Source: G965200765 sp965203865
GTDB taxonomy: Bacteria > Pseudomonadota > Gammaproteobacteria > Arenicellales > JAJDZL01
Reading direction: 5' to 3'
Assembly: GCA_965203865.1 (NCBI GenBank)
Contig: OZ241916.1
Span: forward strand, 2,914,001-2,978,000
DNA length: 64,000 nt
Every line of letters starts with the position of its first letter. The first letter of the stretch is position 1. A program made the position numbers and the translations under genes. The notes beneath the pieces were generated by a model that was not told the origin of the DNA, did not search any database, and worked only from the letters and a program-made list of their open reading frames with translations. Below are positions 35,458 through 45,046 of this stretch, one piece after another.

Positions 35458-36198
35458 ATGAATTTGTACGTAGACGCTGGCAACCAGTATATAAAGTGGA
35501 TGTGCGGAACCCGGCGGGGAAGATTTCCGACAAGGCTTGAAACTTTGGAAACTAATTTCAAGGAGCACTGGGACCCATTGATTGAAGTTGCTTCTGTATA
35601 TGTTTCAAATGTTGCAGGTCAGCCTTTTTTCGATTTGCTCAGGCAGTGGGCTTCTCGCAGACCGGATGCTTCATTGACCAAGGTTACCCCAAAAAAGAAA
35701 CAGTGCGGTGTCCGGAATAATTACGCAAATATTGCAGAACTTGGTGCAGACCGATGGTCAGCGGTCGTGGGAGTTCGATCTTTAACCAGGCAATCGGCAA
35801 TTGTTGTCGATTGCGGCACAGCGATTACCATAGATGCTATCGATTCGAGCGGTGTATTTCTGGGCGGGTCCATTCTCCCCGGTTTTTATTTGTCAGAGTC
35901 GTCTCTGTGGACAAGGGCATCCGGAATTGCAGAGTTTCAGGATTCATACCCTGAAATTCCCGGGAGAACCACCCGGCAAGCCGTGTCTGGCGGTGTATCA
36001 ATCGGACTATCTGGAGCAGTTGACCGTCTAATCAAGGCATACACCGAAGTTGTTGAAGGCTCGCCCCAATTATTCCTGGCGGGTGGCGATGCGAAGCATT
36101 TGAAGAAATTCTCGGAGCACATATTCATAGATGAACCCGATATCGTTCTAAAAGGTATTATTGAAATTGCAAATTCAATGGAAACGGATTCGATGTAA
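35458..36198 (+). CDS. coaX: Type III pantothenate kinase
   Basis: 246 residues from the ATG at 35458. It phosphorylates pantothenate, the first step of coenzyme A synthesis, and needs a monovalent cation. The ASKHA-fold motifs are present: LYVDAGNQYIKW (phosphate 1), GADRWSAVVGVR, VVDCGTAITIDAID, GGSILPGF, and GGVSIGLSGAVDRLI. The usual start D-x-G-N-T reads DAGNQ, a mild change. Start chosen because the upstream part of the frame is the antisense of the AEC gene. Confidence 0.88.
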   Translation: MNLYVDAGNQYIKWMCGTRRGRFPTRLETLETNFKEHWDPLIEVASVYVSNVAGQPFFDLLRQWASRRPDASLTKVTPKKKQCGVRNNYANIAELGADRWSAVVGVRSLTRQSAIVVDCGTAITIDAIDSSGVFLGGSILPGFYLSESSLWTRASGIAEFQDSYPEIPGRTTRQAVSGGVSIGLSGAVDRLIKAYTEVVEGSPQLFLAGGDAKHLKKFSEHIFIDEPDIVLKGIIEIANSMETDSM

Positions 36199-36324
36199 GT
36201 TAATTGTTCAAAATTCGCAACTCCAGATATATTTTTAACAGATTTATAATTGGACCAGTATTGGATTGATATTTGCGATTCAAAAGAAAGTCAATTAGTC
36301 AAATAAACAGAACAGGATTAGTCC

Positions 36325-37902
36325 ATGAAAGTTTCTAATTTAACCATGACCAAGCGACAGTTTCTGCAGTCAATAGGAGCAGTAGCAGGAGTGGAAGTGT
36401 TTCACCGGTCCATGCAGGCCTTGGGTTTGCTGGGAATTGATACTGCTCATGCCGGAATGAAAGAGTTGCCGCAAGGGTCAGGGCAGGGAAAAAGCGTTGT
36501 AATACTTGGAGCCGGTGTTTCCGGGATGGCAGCTGCCTATGAGCTCACAAAGGCCGGCTACGCCTGCACAATTCTTGAAGCGACCCGCCGCGCCGGCGGA
36601 CGCAATTTCACAGCCCGGGGCGGGGACCTGATTGAAGAAATAGACAATCGTCAACTGGTCCACTTCGACAATCAAAGCCACATGTATGCGAACCTCGGAC
36701 CGGCACGGCTGCCATATCACCACAGAATCATTCTCGGTTACTGCAAGGAGTTTGGCATCGCACTTGAAATGTTCACAAACGACAATCGCGCTGCATTGTT
36801 CCACAACAAGGACAGATTTGACGGCAAGCCTGTTACAGGACGTCGGGTTATTACTGACATGCGCGGCTATATTTCAGAAATGCTTGCCAAGGCTGTAGAT
36901 GCCGATGCATTGGACAAGAATCTTTCGAATGAAGATAAAGAAAATATTCTGCTCATGCTGAAACGATACGGCGGTCTCAAGGAGGACTATCTCTACAAAG
37001 GGTCAAACCGTGCCGGTTATCAGGGAAGTAGTATCAATGCGGGAGTCAAGGCCGGGAAGGTGGTTGAACCACTGGATTTCAGCGAGCTGATGAAGTCTGA
37101 TTTCTGGCGCTACAAGATGAACTATGAACAGTTTCTGAATTCGAATCCTACATTGCTGCAGCCCATAGGCGGAATGGATGCAATATCGAGGGCGTTTGAA
37201 CAGCGTGTAGGCCCTCTTATTCAATACCAAACGGTGGTTAAAGAAATTCGGAAAACTGAAAGCGGAGCCCGAATTGTTTACAGATCTGCTTCAGGCTCTG
37301 CCGACGAAGCAATCGAGGCAGATTTTGCTATTTGTACTATTCCAGCTCCTGTACTTAAAGATATTCCAAACGACTTTTCACCGGAAGTACAGTCAAAAAT
37401 TGAAGAAATTACTTTTGTTCCGGCTGTAAAAATTGCCTTTCAGGCCCGCCGTCGTTTTTGGGAAGACGACTCGGCAATCTACGGCGGATTTTCGTGGACG
37501 GACCAAGACATTACGCAAATCTGGTATCCGGCATACGGCTACCACCAAAGCAAGGGGGTACTGCTGGGCGCATATATCTGGGACGATGAACCCGGAATGA
37601 ATTTTGGCAACATGTCTCCAAATGAGCGTCTGCAAAATGCAATTGCCCAAGGAGAACAACTTCACCCCGGGTATAAGTCAGAACTTGAAGCAGGCATTAG
37701 TCGGGCTTGGGAGAAAGTGCCCTTTCAAAAAGGCGGGTGGCCGCATAGCAAGCACAAATCGCCCGAAGTACTGCTAAAACCCGATGGTGCAATCTATTTT
37801 GCCGGCGATCAAATTACGGCATTGCCAGGATGGCAGGAAGGTTCTGTTCTAGGTGCTCATCATGCTGTTAACCTGATCAATGAACAGGTAATGATGAGTT
37901 GA
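36325..37902 (+). CDS. FAD-dependent amine oxidase, probably exported
   Basis: 525 residues. N-terminal MTKRQFLQSIGAVAGVE looks like a Tat-type signal with KR in place of RR, followed by an AHA-type cleavage site. The FAD-binding VVILGAGVSGMAAAYEL (about 57-73) and ARRAGGRNFT match monoamine and L-amino-acid oxidases. The C-terminal FAD motif is IYFAGDQITALPGWQEGSVLGAHHA. It oxidises an amine or amino acid to an imine with H2O2 release; the substrate is unknown. ATG at 36325 or 36346. Confidence 0.85.
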   Translation: MKVSNLTMTKRQFLQSIGAVAGVEVFHRSMQALGLLGIDTAHAGMKELPQGSGQGKSVVILGAGVSGMAAAYELTKAGYACTILEATRRAGGRNFTARGGDLIEEIDNRQLVHFDNQSHMYANLGPARLPYHHRIILGYCKEFGIALEMFTNDNRAALFHNKDRFDGKPVTGRRVITDMRGYISEMLAKAVDADALDKNLSNEDKENILLMLKRYGGLKEDYLYKGSNRAGYQGSSINAGVKAGKVVEPLDFSELMKSDFWRYKMNYEQFLNSNPTLLQPIGGMDAISRAFEQRVGPLIQYQTVVKEIRKTESGARIVYRSASGSADEAIEADFAICTIPAPVLKDIPNDFSPEVQSKIEEITFVPAVKIAFQARRRFWEDDSAIYGGFSWTDQDITQIWYPAYGYHQSKGVLLGAYIWDDEPGMNFGNMSPNERLQNAIAQGEQLHPGYKSELEAGISRAWEKVPFQKGGWPHSKHKSPEVLLKPDGAIYFAGDQITALPGWQEGSVLGAHHAVNLINEQVMMS

Positions 37903-38122
37903 CTTGAAAGCAGATTCCAGTTATTTCAGAATAATTTCCAACTAGTGGTATTTGAACGAGAATTCCCGTATTTTGAAATAAGGATTTCCTTTCAGGGAAG
38001 TCTTCAAATCTTGGCTGGCTTCCAGCGTATCCCGTTACAAATTTGCAGCCATTGTCATTGAATTCATCAGGTGAAACTTCAACCTGGACCCCACCGAATG
38101 GAGATTTAGGCGTGAACGAACA

Positions 38123-38836
38123 CTACGAACACTTTGATTCGCCGCAGTTCAAGCACGTCATGCATCCATCCAGAAAAACCATTGCTTTTGTACTGCAAAC
38201 AGTGCATAGTTCTGCACCTGCCGGAAAGCCGTCGATATTTGAAGAAGTCTCCTGGTCGCGATAACGCCGTTCAAATTCTTCCCTTTTTTCCCGGAGTATC
38301 TCTTGGGTATTGTCCGACAAGGGTTCATCTACGATCATTCCAATTCGCTTCATATGGGTTTCGATCACCGAGCCAATCTCTGCGACTAGAGAAGGCATGA
38401 ACTTGCCCCCGCGCTTGAAATATCCGCCTCTGGGGTCAAACACTGCATGCAACTCTTCAATCAGAAACGTTATATCGCCGCCTTTTCTGAAAACAGATGA
38501 AATAATTCTGGTCAACGCCACAGTCCATTGAAAGTTGTCCATGTTCTTCGAGTTGATGAATATTTCAAATGGACGGCATCGCTCATAAGGGGTACCCGGA
38601 TTCAATATCATGTCGTTTATGGTGACATACAAGGCGTGCGGCGATTGCGGTGTCTTGATTTTGTATGTACTGCCGCGCAGCATTTCTGGACGCTCAATGC
38701 GTTCATGCATCTGAATGATATTGCTGGAACCAAGGTCATCTTCTATCAGTGGCTGGCCGGAGGATGGATTGGTGCTCTTTTCCTCTGCTTTGACAATCTT
38801 GTAGTCAAGTATCTCTTTATCAATCTTTACCGGCAT
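38123..38836 (-). CDS. nrdJb: Class II ribonucleotide reductase, C-terminal subunit NrdJb
   Basis: 237 residues. Contains the TSCPD-type region (ALYVTINDM, FEIFINSKNMDNFQWTVALTRIISSVFRKGGD) and a C-terminal cysteine tail CTVCSTKAMVFLDGCMTCLNCGESKCS, which re-reduces the active site. In Pseudomonas the class II enzyme is likewise split into NrdJa and NrdJb. GGAGGAG at 38843-38849 gives a strong ribosome site. It starts 14 bases after the nrdJa stop. Confidence 0.9.
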   Translation of the reverse strand: MPVKIDKEILDYKIVKAEEKSTNPSSGQPLIEDDLGSSNIIQMHERIERPEMLRGSTYKIKTPQSPHALYVTINDMILNPGTPYERCRPFEIFINSKNMDNFQWTVALTRIISSVFRKGGDITFLIEELHAVFDPRGGYFKRGGKFMPSLVAEIGSVIETHMKRIGMIVDEPLSDNTQEILREKREEFERRYRDQETSSNIDGFPAGAELCTVCSTKAMVFLDGCMTCLNCGESKCS

Positions 38837-38850
38837 TTCGCATCTCCTCC

Positions 38851-40977
38851 CTAATATCTGCCGTAGTAGCCTTCCTTCAAGGCATCGTACAGGTTGGCGG
38901 CAGTATGTGTTTCACCATCATATTCAACTTCTTCATTGCCTTTCAATTCAACAACACTGCCGTCTTCAAGCTTGAATTGGTAAATTGTATCCTCCAAATC
39001 TTTTTCTCGAACCAGTACGCCTTGAAATGCCTCCGGGTTAAATCGAAAAGTTGTGCAACCCTTTAACCCGTTGTCGTGCGCGGCCATATAGATATTCTTG
39101 AATTTTTCAAACGGGTAGTCAGTTGGTACATTGGCAGTTTTCGAAATAGACGAGTCTATCCACTTTTGTGCGGCAGCCTGAATCGCTATGTGTTCGTCCG
39201 GGGAAATGTCATTCGTGGTTACAAAATAATCCGGCAAGGGATTTTTGCCTTCCTTTTCTGAAGTTGCTTCCGGGTCAATCAGCTCGCGATAGGCAAGCAG
39301 TTCGTAGGAATAGACCTTCATGCTTTCCTTGGTCTTCTTCCCCTCCCTGATTACATTGCGATTGTATTCATGCGCGAAAGTGGGTTCAATTCCATTGCTA
39401 ACATTATTGCCCAACGAAAGACTAATTGTACCGGTCGGAGCAATTGAACTATGATGCGTGAATCGTACTCCCGACTTTGCGATTTCCTCGCCAATTTCCA
39501 CTGGCAGCTTATTCATGTACCTGCTATACCTTCCGAGCAGCACTTTGCCTTTCAGTCTGTCGCCCACATTGATTCCATCGTCTTTCATTTCAGGGCGAAG
39601 CTCAAGCATTCGATGGGTAATCTCGAACTCCTCTTCCATAATCGGTGCAGAACCTTTTTCGCTGGCAAGCTCTATTCCGGTTTTCCATCCGACAATTGCC
39701 ATTTCCTTCGCAACTTTGTCAGTGAACTCCACCGACTCCGGCGAACCGTACTTGATGCCCATCATAGACAAGGTTGACCCCAAGCCCAGAAACCCCATTC
39801 CGTGTCGCCGCTTGCGCATAATCTCAGCTTCCTGCTCTTGCAACGGAAGTCCGTTGATTTCCACTACATTATCCAGCATACGGGTGAACACGGCCACGAC
39901 TTCACGATATCGCTCCCAGTTAAATCCAGCATCGCTGCTAAACGGGTTTTCAACAAAATGAACAAGATTGACAGAACCCAGGAGACAACTGCCATAAGGC
40001 GGCAACGGTTGCTCGCCGCAAGGATTGGTTGCTCGTATTTCCTCGCAAAACCAGTTGTTATTGAACTCGTTCACGCGGTCAATCAAAATGAATCCCGGCT
40101 CCGCATAATCGTAAGTCAGTTTCATAATTGCATCCCAAAGCCGTCGCGCAGGAATTGACTTGTACTTTCGTACTGCAACCTGTCCGAGATCGTTTCTGAC
40201 ATAATTTGCATGATCGCCCGGCCAGTACTGCCACTTGACTTCACACTCGGGGTCCTCAATCTCTGCAGGTCCAGCCGGAAATACCAGATCCCAGTCTTCG
40301 TTGTTCTTTACAGCATTGATGAAGTCATCGGTAATCAAGCAGGAAAGATTGAATTGGCGAAGCCTGCCGTTTTTTCTTTTTGCACGAATAAACTCCAGTA
40401 CATCGGGGTGGGACACATCAAATACGCCCATCTGCGCACCGCGCCGACCGCCGGCAGAAGACACTGTGAAGCACATCGCGTCAAATATATCCATAAAGGA
40501 CAGCGGCCCTGAAGTGTACGCACCTGACCCGGATACAAACGCTCCGTGCGGCCGAAGTGTCGAGAATTCGTACCCGATTCCGCATCCTGCCTTGAGTGTG
40601 AGTCCTGCTTCGTGCACTGCTTTCAAAATTCCGTCCATGGAATCCGGAATCGTGCAGGAGACAGTGCAGTTGATTGTGCTGGTGGCGGGCTTGTATCCCA
40701 TGGCACCGGCGTTTGAAATTATTCGACCTGCGGGAATTGCGCCGTTTTGCAATGCCCAAAACATTCGATCATACCAGTAGTCGCGACTGCCCGGTTCTTC
40801 CACATCCGCCAATGCGTGGGCAACGCGTGCATAGGTATCATCAAGGGTTTGGTCGATACTCTCTCCAGATTTGGTTTTCAGACGATACTTCTTGTCCCAG
40901 GTATCATGGGACGCATTTTGCAAATCAAAAGTACTGGATGAATCTGGAACTATTTTTAGGTTGGTTTTCGGGGACAT
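38851..40977 (-). CDS. nrdJa: B12-dependent ribonucleotide reductase, catalytic subunit NrdJa
   Basis: 708 residues. It makes deoxynucleotides with adenosylcobalamin, with or without oxygen. Active-site elements: STINCTVSC, RQFNLSCLITDDF, NPCGEQPLPPYGSCLLGSVNL (radical Cys and Glu), and the loop GTISLSLGNNVSNGIEP. The ten-strand barrel is complete but the redox tail is on NrdJb, so both chains are needed. No class I nrdAB is seen in this window. Confidence 0.95.
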   Translation of the reverse strand: MSPKTNLKIVPDSSSTFDLQNASHDTWDKKYRLKTKSGESIDQTLDDTYARVAHALADVEEPGSRDYWYDRMFWALQNGAIPAGRIISNAGAMGYKPATSTINCTVSCTIPDSMDGILKAVHEAGLTLKAGCGIGYEFSTLRPHGAFVSGSGAYTSGPLSFMDIFDAMCFTVSSAGGRRGAQMGVFDVSHPDVLEFIRAKRKNGRLRQFNLSCLITDDFINAVKNNEDWDLVFPAGPAEIEDPECEVKWQYWPGDHANYVRNDLGQVAVRKYKSIPARRLWDAIMKLTYDYAEPGFILIDRVNEFNNNWFCEEIRATNPCGEQPLPPYGSCLLGSVNLVHFVENPFSSDAGFNWERYREVVAVFTRMLDNVVEINGLPLQEQEAEIMRKRRHGMGFLGLGSTLSMMGIKYGSPESVEFTDKVAKEMAIVGWKTGIELASEKGSAPIMEEEFEITHRMLELRPEMKDDGINVGDRLKGKVLLGRYSRYMNKLPVEIGEEIAKSGVRFTHHSSIAPTGTISLSLGNNVSNGIEPTFAHEYNRNVIREGKKTKESMKVYSYELLAYRELIDPEATSEKEGKNPLPDYFVTTNDISPDEHIAIQAAAQKWIDSSISKTANVPTDYPFEKFKNIYMAAHDNGLKGCTTFRFNPEAFQGVLVREKDLEDTIYQFKLEDGSVVELKGNEEVEYDGETHTAANLYDALKEGYYGRY

Positions 40978-41056
40978 CCCGCCACACTTACTCCTTTGTT
41001 ATTTTAAAGTCTCTTTTAATGGTAGCCCTATCGCTGCTGGGCAAATTCAGTCCTCT

Positions 41057-41106
41057 CTACATATAGAAAATTCTACAGTGAAACTTGCAATTATATCTAT
41101 ATGTTG
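41057..41106. promoter_or_regulatory. Possible NrdR box pair upstream of nrdJa
   Basis: CTACATATAG (41057-41066) and CTATATGTTG (41097-41106) resemble cores of the NrdR operator (consensus around CTATATATAG) and are 40 bases apart, close to four helical turns. NrdR binds paired boxes before ribonucleotide reductase genes. Matches are partial, so this is tentative. Confidence 0.35.
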
Positions 41107-41574
41107 TACTGCCAGGCAAATTATTTTCCAGGCAATTTCTTGGTTTGCTGGAAATTCTGTCTACCTCGCAAAAGAACAAATAGTATCAAAAAATCTCACG
41201 GGAATTGTGATAATTTTCATTAAAAAATTTCTGATAGGGAGTGGAATTCAGCACTCAAACAACAATCAATTGGAGTAAATTCTTTTCAAAATCAATTGTG
41301 TTACAAAACAAAATTCAAGCTTGAAAATCGAGAAAATTACACCGAAAAAATTTTCTAAAACTCTTGCCGTCTGGAAAATTCTGTTTGCTTGCGAAGCCGG
41401 CATTTCAGCAATGACCCTGCATATTATTCGGCAGCTGCCTGAATTGCGATTCGTCTTTGCAACCTCGACAGCGAAATCCCCCCAAGTTTGGAAACCTTGG
41501 ATTACCAGCACCAGAAGGAAAGTATGCAACCAGGAAGACCTCTTCGCAGGTTTCTGTCTATCGAGAAATTCCTT
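41107..41574. other. AT-rich intergenic region without a recognised gene
   Basis: About 470 bases between the nrdJ promoter area and the accB stop. Open frames of 87 (minus) and 95 (plus) codons overlap here, but neither has a clear ribosome site nor a motif I recognise. I do not call a gene. Confidence 0.4.
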
Positions 41575-42060
41575 TCAACTGGAAGAACTTATCAGAAACA
41601 GTGGTTGATCAAACTCTACTAGCTGATTGTCTTCCGGATAAATGGATTCAACAACTCCAGCAGACGTTGCTTCAATCGTCGTAAAAAGCTTCATTACTTC
41701 AATCAAGCACAAAGCGTCGCCTTGCTCCACCGTCGAACCAATTTCTACATATGGGGCCTCGTCAGGCGAAGGTCTTCGATAGAAAGTGCCTGTCATTGGA
41801 GAGCGAACACAAAGATATCCTTCAGGTGTGTCAACAGGTTGCTGAATTTGCGGAGATGACGGAGTTTCAGTTTGTTGCGGCTCTGACTGCTGTTGCTGTG
41901 TTTCAACAATATCCGATTTTTCGAATATCGTCGGTTGCATACCGCTGCCTCTTTTTCGAACCCGAAGTCGAAAACCATCCAGATCAAGCTCGATTTCGTC
42001 GGCTTGAGATTCGTCAATCGCTTTCAATATTTCTGCAATATCACCAAAACTGATGGACAT
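41575..42060 (-). CDS. accB: Biotin carboxyl carrier protein
   Basis: 161 residues. N-terminal DIAEILKAIDESQADEIELDLDGFRLRVRKRG is the AccB domain, followed by a Gln- and Pro-rich linker and the biotinyl domain (from about 82, RSPMTGTFYRRPSPD). The biotin lysine is K124 in IEVMKLFTTIE; most carriers have EAMK, so the Ala to Val change is notable. It carries CO2 from AccC to a carboxyltransferase. It is divergent from accC, where these two genes usually form one operon. Confidence 0.93.
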   Translation of the reverse strand: MSISFGDIAEILKAIDESQADEIELDLDGFRLRVRKRGSGMQPTIFEKSDIVETQQQQSEPQQTETPSSPQIQQPVDTPEGYLCVRSPMTGTFYRRPSPDEAPYVEIGSTVEQGDALCLIEVMKLFTTIEATSAGVVESIYPEDNQLVEFDQPLFLISSSS

Positions 42061-42230
42061 AACTACTCCTGTTGTGATTTTTTGGACGATTCATACAAAA
42101 GTACAGCAATGCGAAATGAACAATCTGACAGGTTTTGAAACTTTATCGCAAATTGACTTGAAATTTTTGGTTCAAGGCTAAAATAGTGGCGTTAAGAATA
42201 TACCATCATTGTCAAGTTCTTGAAGCATTC

Positions 42231-43577
42231 ATGAATCGGATTCTAATTGCAAATCGCGGTGAAATTGCCCTGAGAGTGTGTTTGGCATGCCGAAATCTGG
42301 GCATGGAAAGCGTTGCTGTCTATACCGAAGCTGATGCGTTTTCCAAGCACGTGGCCTATGCAGACCAGTCAGTGCGAATCGGCCCGTCTGTAGCGACTTC
42401 CAGTTATCTCAATCAACAAGCACTGGTTCATGCGGCTGAAAAGCTGAAATGTGATGCGATCCATCCAGGATACGGTTTTCTGTCCGAGAATCCACACTTC
42501 GCAAAGCTTTGTGAAAATCACGAAATTCAATTCATCGGTCCTGATTCCAATACGATTCGTGAAATGGGTGACAAGGCCAATGCCCGGAAACAGGCAATGA
42601 ATTCTGGAGTTCCTGTTGTGCCAGGCTCCGGCGATTCATTTGCGGATGCTGGCCCGGCAGAAAACGAAGCACAGGCAATTGGCTATCCAGTGCTGATCAA
42701 GGCCAGTGCAGGCGGCGGCGGACGCGGCATGAGAGTCGTGTCGACACAGTCTGACTTTCGACCAATGTTCGCGCAAGCCTCGAAAGAAGCCGAATCAGCG
42801 TTTGGGAGCGGTTTGATGTATGTCGAAAAATTCTTGCCGAATGTAAGCCATGTTGAAGTACAAATTCTTGGAGATAATTTTGGCAATGTACAAGCGCTTG
42901 GAGAACGAGATTGCACGGTTCAGCGGCGACATCAGAAACTGGTTGAAGAAGCACCCTGTTCAAAAATCAGCGAAAGCATACGCCGGCAGTTGCTTGAGCA
43001 CTCCGAAAGTCTGGGCAGGTCAATCGGCTATAAAGGAGCTGGTACTGTTGAGTATATACTTGATGAACATTGTGAAAATTTTTACTTCATTGAGATGAAC
43101 ACCCGAATTCAGGTGGAACACCCGGTAACCGAAATGCTATTCCGGACGGATTTGATTGAGGCGCAATTGCGATTGGCTATGGGCGAACCTTTGGCCAGGA
43201 TTGTTGATTCTGGACCGCCAGTTGGACACGCAATGGAATTTCGAATCAATGCCGAGAACTGGACAGACAACTTCAAGCCTTCACCGGGGGTGATTCAACG
43301 TTGGAACCCACCGTCCGGACCGGGGATACGGCTTGATACGCACGTGTACGAAGGCTTCAAAATTTCCCCGTACTATGATTCAATGATAGGGAAGTTGATC
43401 ATTCACGGACATGATCGAGGACAAGCATTGGAGCGTGCCAGGAACGCCTTGAACAAATTTGACATTGAAGGAGTAGATACAACCATCGGTTTCCATCGAA
43501 GTTTACTGGACCAACCGGATTTCATTACAGGCAGCATATCTACCAACTGGGTTGAAAACGAATTTATGGGGAAATGA
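42231..43577 (+). CDS. accC: Biotin carboxylase
   Basis: 448 residues from the ATG at 42231 (MNRILIANRGEIALRV). ATP-grasp enzyme that carboxylates biotin on its carrier. Seen: HPGYGFLSENPHFAKLCE, KASAGGGGRGMRVV (nucleotide loop), EKFLPNVSHVEVQILGD, FYFIEMNTRIQVEHPVTEM (metal and bicarbonate site). Normal length. The carboxyltransferase gene follows 6 bases later, so in this context it may serve that enzyme as well as, or instead of, acetyl-CoA carboxylase. Confidence 0.95.
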   Translation: MNRILIANRGEIALRVCLACRNLGMESVAVYTEADAFSKHVAYADQSVRIGPSVATSSYLNQQALVHAAEKLKCDAIHPGYGFLSENPHFAKLCENHEIQFIGPDSNTIREMGDKANARKQAMNSGVPVVPGSGDSFADAGPAENEAQAIGYPVLIKASAGGGGRGMRVVSTQSDFRPMFAQASKEAESAFGSGLMYVEKFLPNVSHVEVQILGDNFGNVQALGERDCTVQRRHQKLVEEAPCSKISESIRRQLLEHSESLGRSIGYKGAGTVEYILDEHCENFYFIEMNTRIQVEHPVTEMLFRTDLIEAQLRLAMGEPLARIVDSGPPVGHAMEFRINAENWTDNFKPSPGVIQRWNPPSGPGIRLDTHVYEGFKISPYYDSMIGKLIIHGHDRGQALERARNALNKFDIEGVDTTIGFHRSLLDQPDFITGSISTNWVENEFMGK

Positions 43578-43583
43578 CCAACT

Positions 43584-45035
43584 ATGACGCGCGAAGTAAA
43601 ACTGATTGATGTCACTCTGCGAGACGCGCACCAGTCTTTGTGGGCAACTCGCATGACAACTGCAATGATGAGAGAAATTGCGCCGTTGCTGGACCGGGCA
43701 GGCTTTGAAGCAATTGACTTGGTGGGGGGTGCCGTATTTGATGTATGTGTTCGTTACCTGAGGGAAGATCCTTGGGAGCGTATGAGAATCTTGAGCGGCT
43801 GGGTAAAGGAAACTCCGCTTATTGTCCATACACGCGGTCAAAGCCTGTTTACTTTTGAATTTTTTGCTGATGATGTCGTGGAGTTGGCGGCCGAACGATT
43901 TGCAGCAAATGGAATCCGGTATCACACGCCATACGACCCGGTCAACGACATGCGAAATCTGGAAATTCCGGTTCGGGCCGCAAAAGGACACGGTATTCAC
44001 ACAGTTGCCGGTCTTGTTTTTACACATAGTCCTGTTCATACCGATGAGTTTTATGCCAGCAAAGCAAAAGAGCTGGTTAAATTGGGAGTTGATGGCATTT
44101 ACATCAAGGATCCTAGCGGACTTCTCAGGCCGGACCGCGCACTGACGCTTATACCTGCATTGAAGGAGGCAATTGGTTCATTGCCGCTTCAATTGCACTC
44201 TCATTGCCTGTCTGGCTTGGCACCCTACACCGCACTTCTTGCAGTTGACAAAGGGGTTGATGTTGTGCACACGGCTACATCAACTTTGGCAAACGGGGCC
44301 TCGCACTCTTCAACAGAGAACTTTGTTCAAAATTGCAGGCGCCGGGGGTATCATGTCCCGATTGATTTGGTGCCAATTGAAAAGGTGGCCGAGCGGCTGG
44401 AGTTCCTTGCATGCGCCGAAGATAAGCCGGTGGGCAAGGTTGTGGACTATGACGAGTTTCATTTTCACCATCAAATGCCGGGCGGGATGATATCGAACCT
44501 GCAGTATCAGCTTGGAACAATTGGACTGGAAAACCGTTTGGATGAAATACTGGAAGAAGCAGGGCATGTACGAGCCGATTTGGGCTATCCTATTATTGTA
44601 AGTCCGTTTGCACAGTACATCATTACTCAGGCAGTTCTGAATGTAAGGGGGCAGGACCAAGGTAAACCGCGTTATGAAACCGTTCCGGACGAAGTGCGGC
44701 TGTATGTTCGGGGAGGATACGGAAAAGTGGTCGGCGAGATTGATCAAAGCTTGTATGACAAGATTACACGCGGCGAACAACCGATTACGGAAAGGCCGGG
44801 GGCAGTTGTTCCGCCGGCACTTGAACGCATTCGCAACAACAGAGGTCCATTCGCTTCAGACGATGACTTGTTGCTGGCCGCTTTCTATGATGACAAGGAG
44901 TACTCTGCTCTGAAGCATGCCGGTCCGATTCCGACGAAAACCCGATTCGGCAGCACTCCTTTGGTTACACTGATCAAGGAATTGTCATCTCGTCCAAACA
45001 TACAATCGTTTTCCATCAAATCTGTAACCAGTTAA
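43584..45035 (+). CDS. Oxaloacetate decarboxylase alpha / pyruvate carboxylase B-type carboxyltransferase
   Basis: 483 residues. TIM-barrel HMGL-like domain with LIDVTLRDAHQSLWATRM, IKDPSGLLRP, LQLHSHCLSGLA (metal ligands) and TSTLANGASHSS, followed by the conserved PYC/OADA domain (HHQMPGGMISNLQYQL, YPIIVSPFAQYI). It lacks a C-terminal biotinyl domain and so must use a separate carrier such as the nearby AccB-like protein. It exchanges CO2 between biotin and pyruvate or a related keto acid. Co-transcribed with accC upstream and BKACE downstream (11 bases). Confidence 0.88.
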   Translation: MTREVKLIDVTLRDAHQSLWATRMTTAMMREIAPLLDRAGFEAIDLVGGAVFDVCVRYLREDPWERMRILSGWVKETPLIVHTRGQSLFTFEFFADDVVELAAERFAANGIRYHTPYDPVNDMRNLEIPVRAAKGHGIHTVAGLVFTHSPVHTDEFYASKAKELVKLGVDGIYIKDPSGLLRPDRALTLIPALKEAIGSLPLQLHSHCLSGLAPYTALLAVDKGVDVVHTATSTLANGASHSSTENFVQNCRRRGYHVPIDLVPIEKVAERLEFLACAEDKPVGKVVDYDEFHFHHQMPGGMISNLQYQLGTIGLENRLDEILEEAGHVRADLGYPIIVSPFAQYIITQAVLNVRGQDQGKPRYETVPDEVRLYVRGGYGKVVGEIDQSLYDKITRGEQPITERPGAVVPPALERIRNNRGPFASDDDLLLAAFYDDKEYSALKHAGPIPTKTRFGSTPLVTLIKELSSRPNIQSFSIKSVTS

Positions 45036-45046
45036 CGGAAGTTAAA

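Noticed and set aside
40978..41265. Cobalamin riboswitch before the B12-dependent reductase
   Set aside because: No B12-box-like conserved core was found; the region is AT-rich without the expected structure.
41266..41608. Overlapping 87- and 95-codon frames after accB
   Set aside because: No ribosome site or recognised motif on either strand. In many genomes aroQ lies next to accB, but neither frame resembles it.
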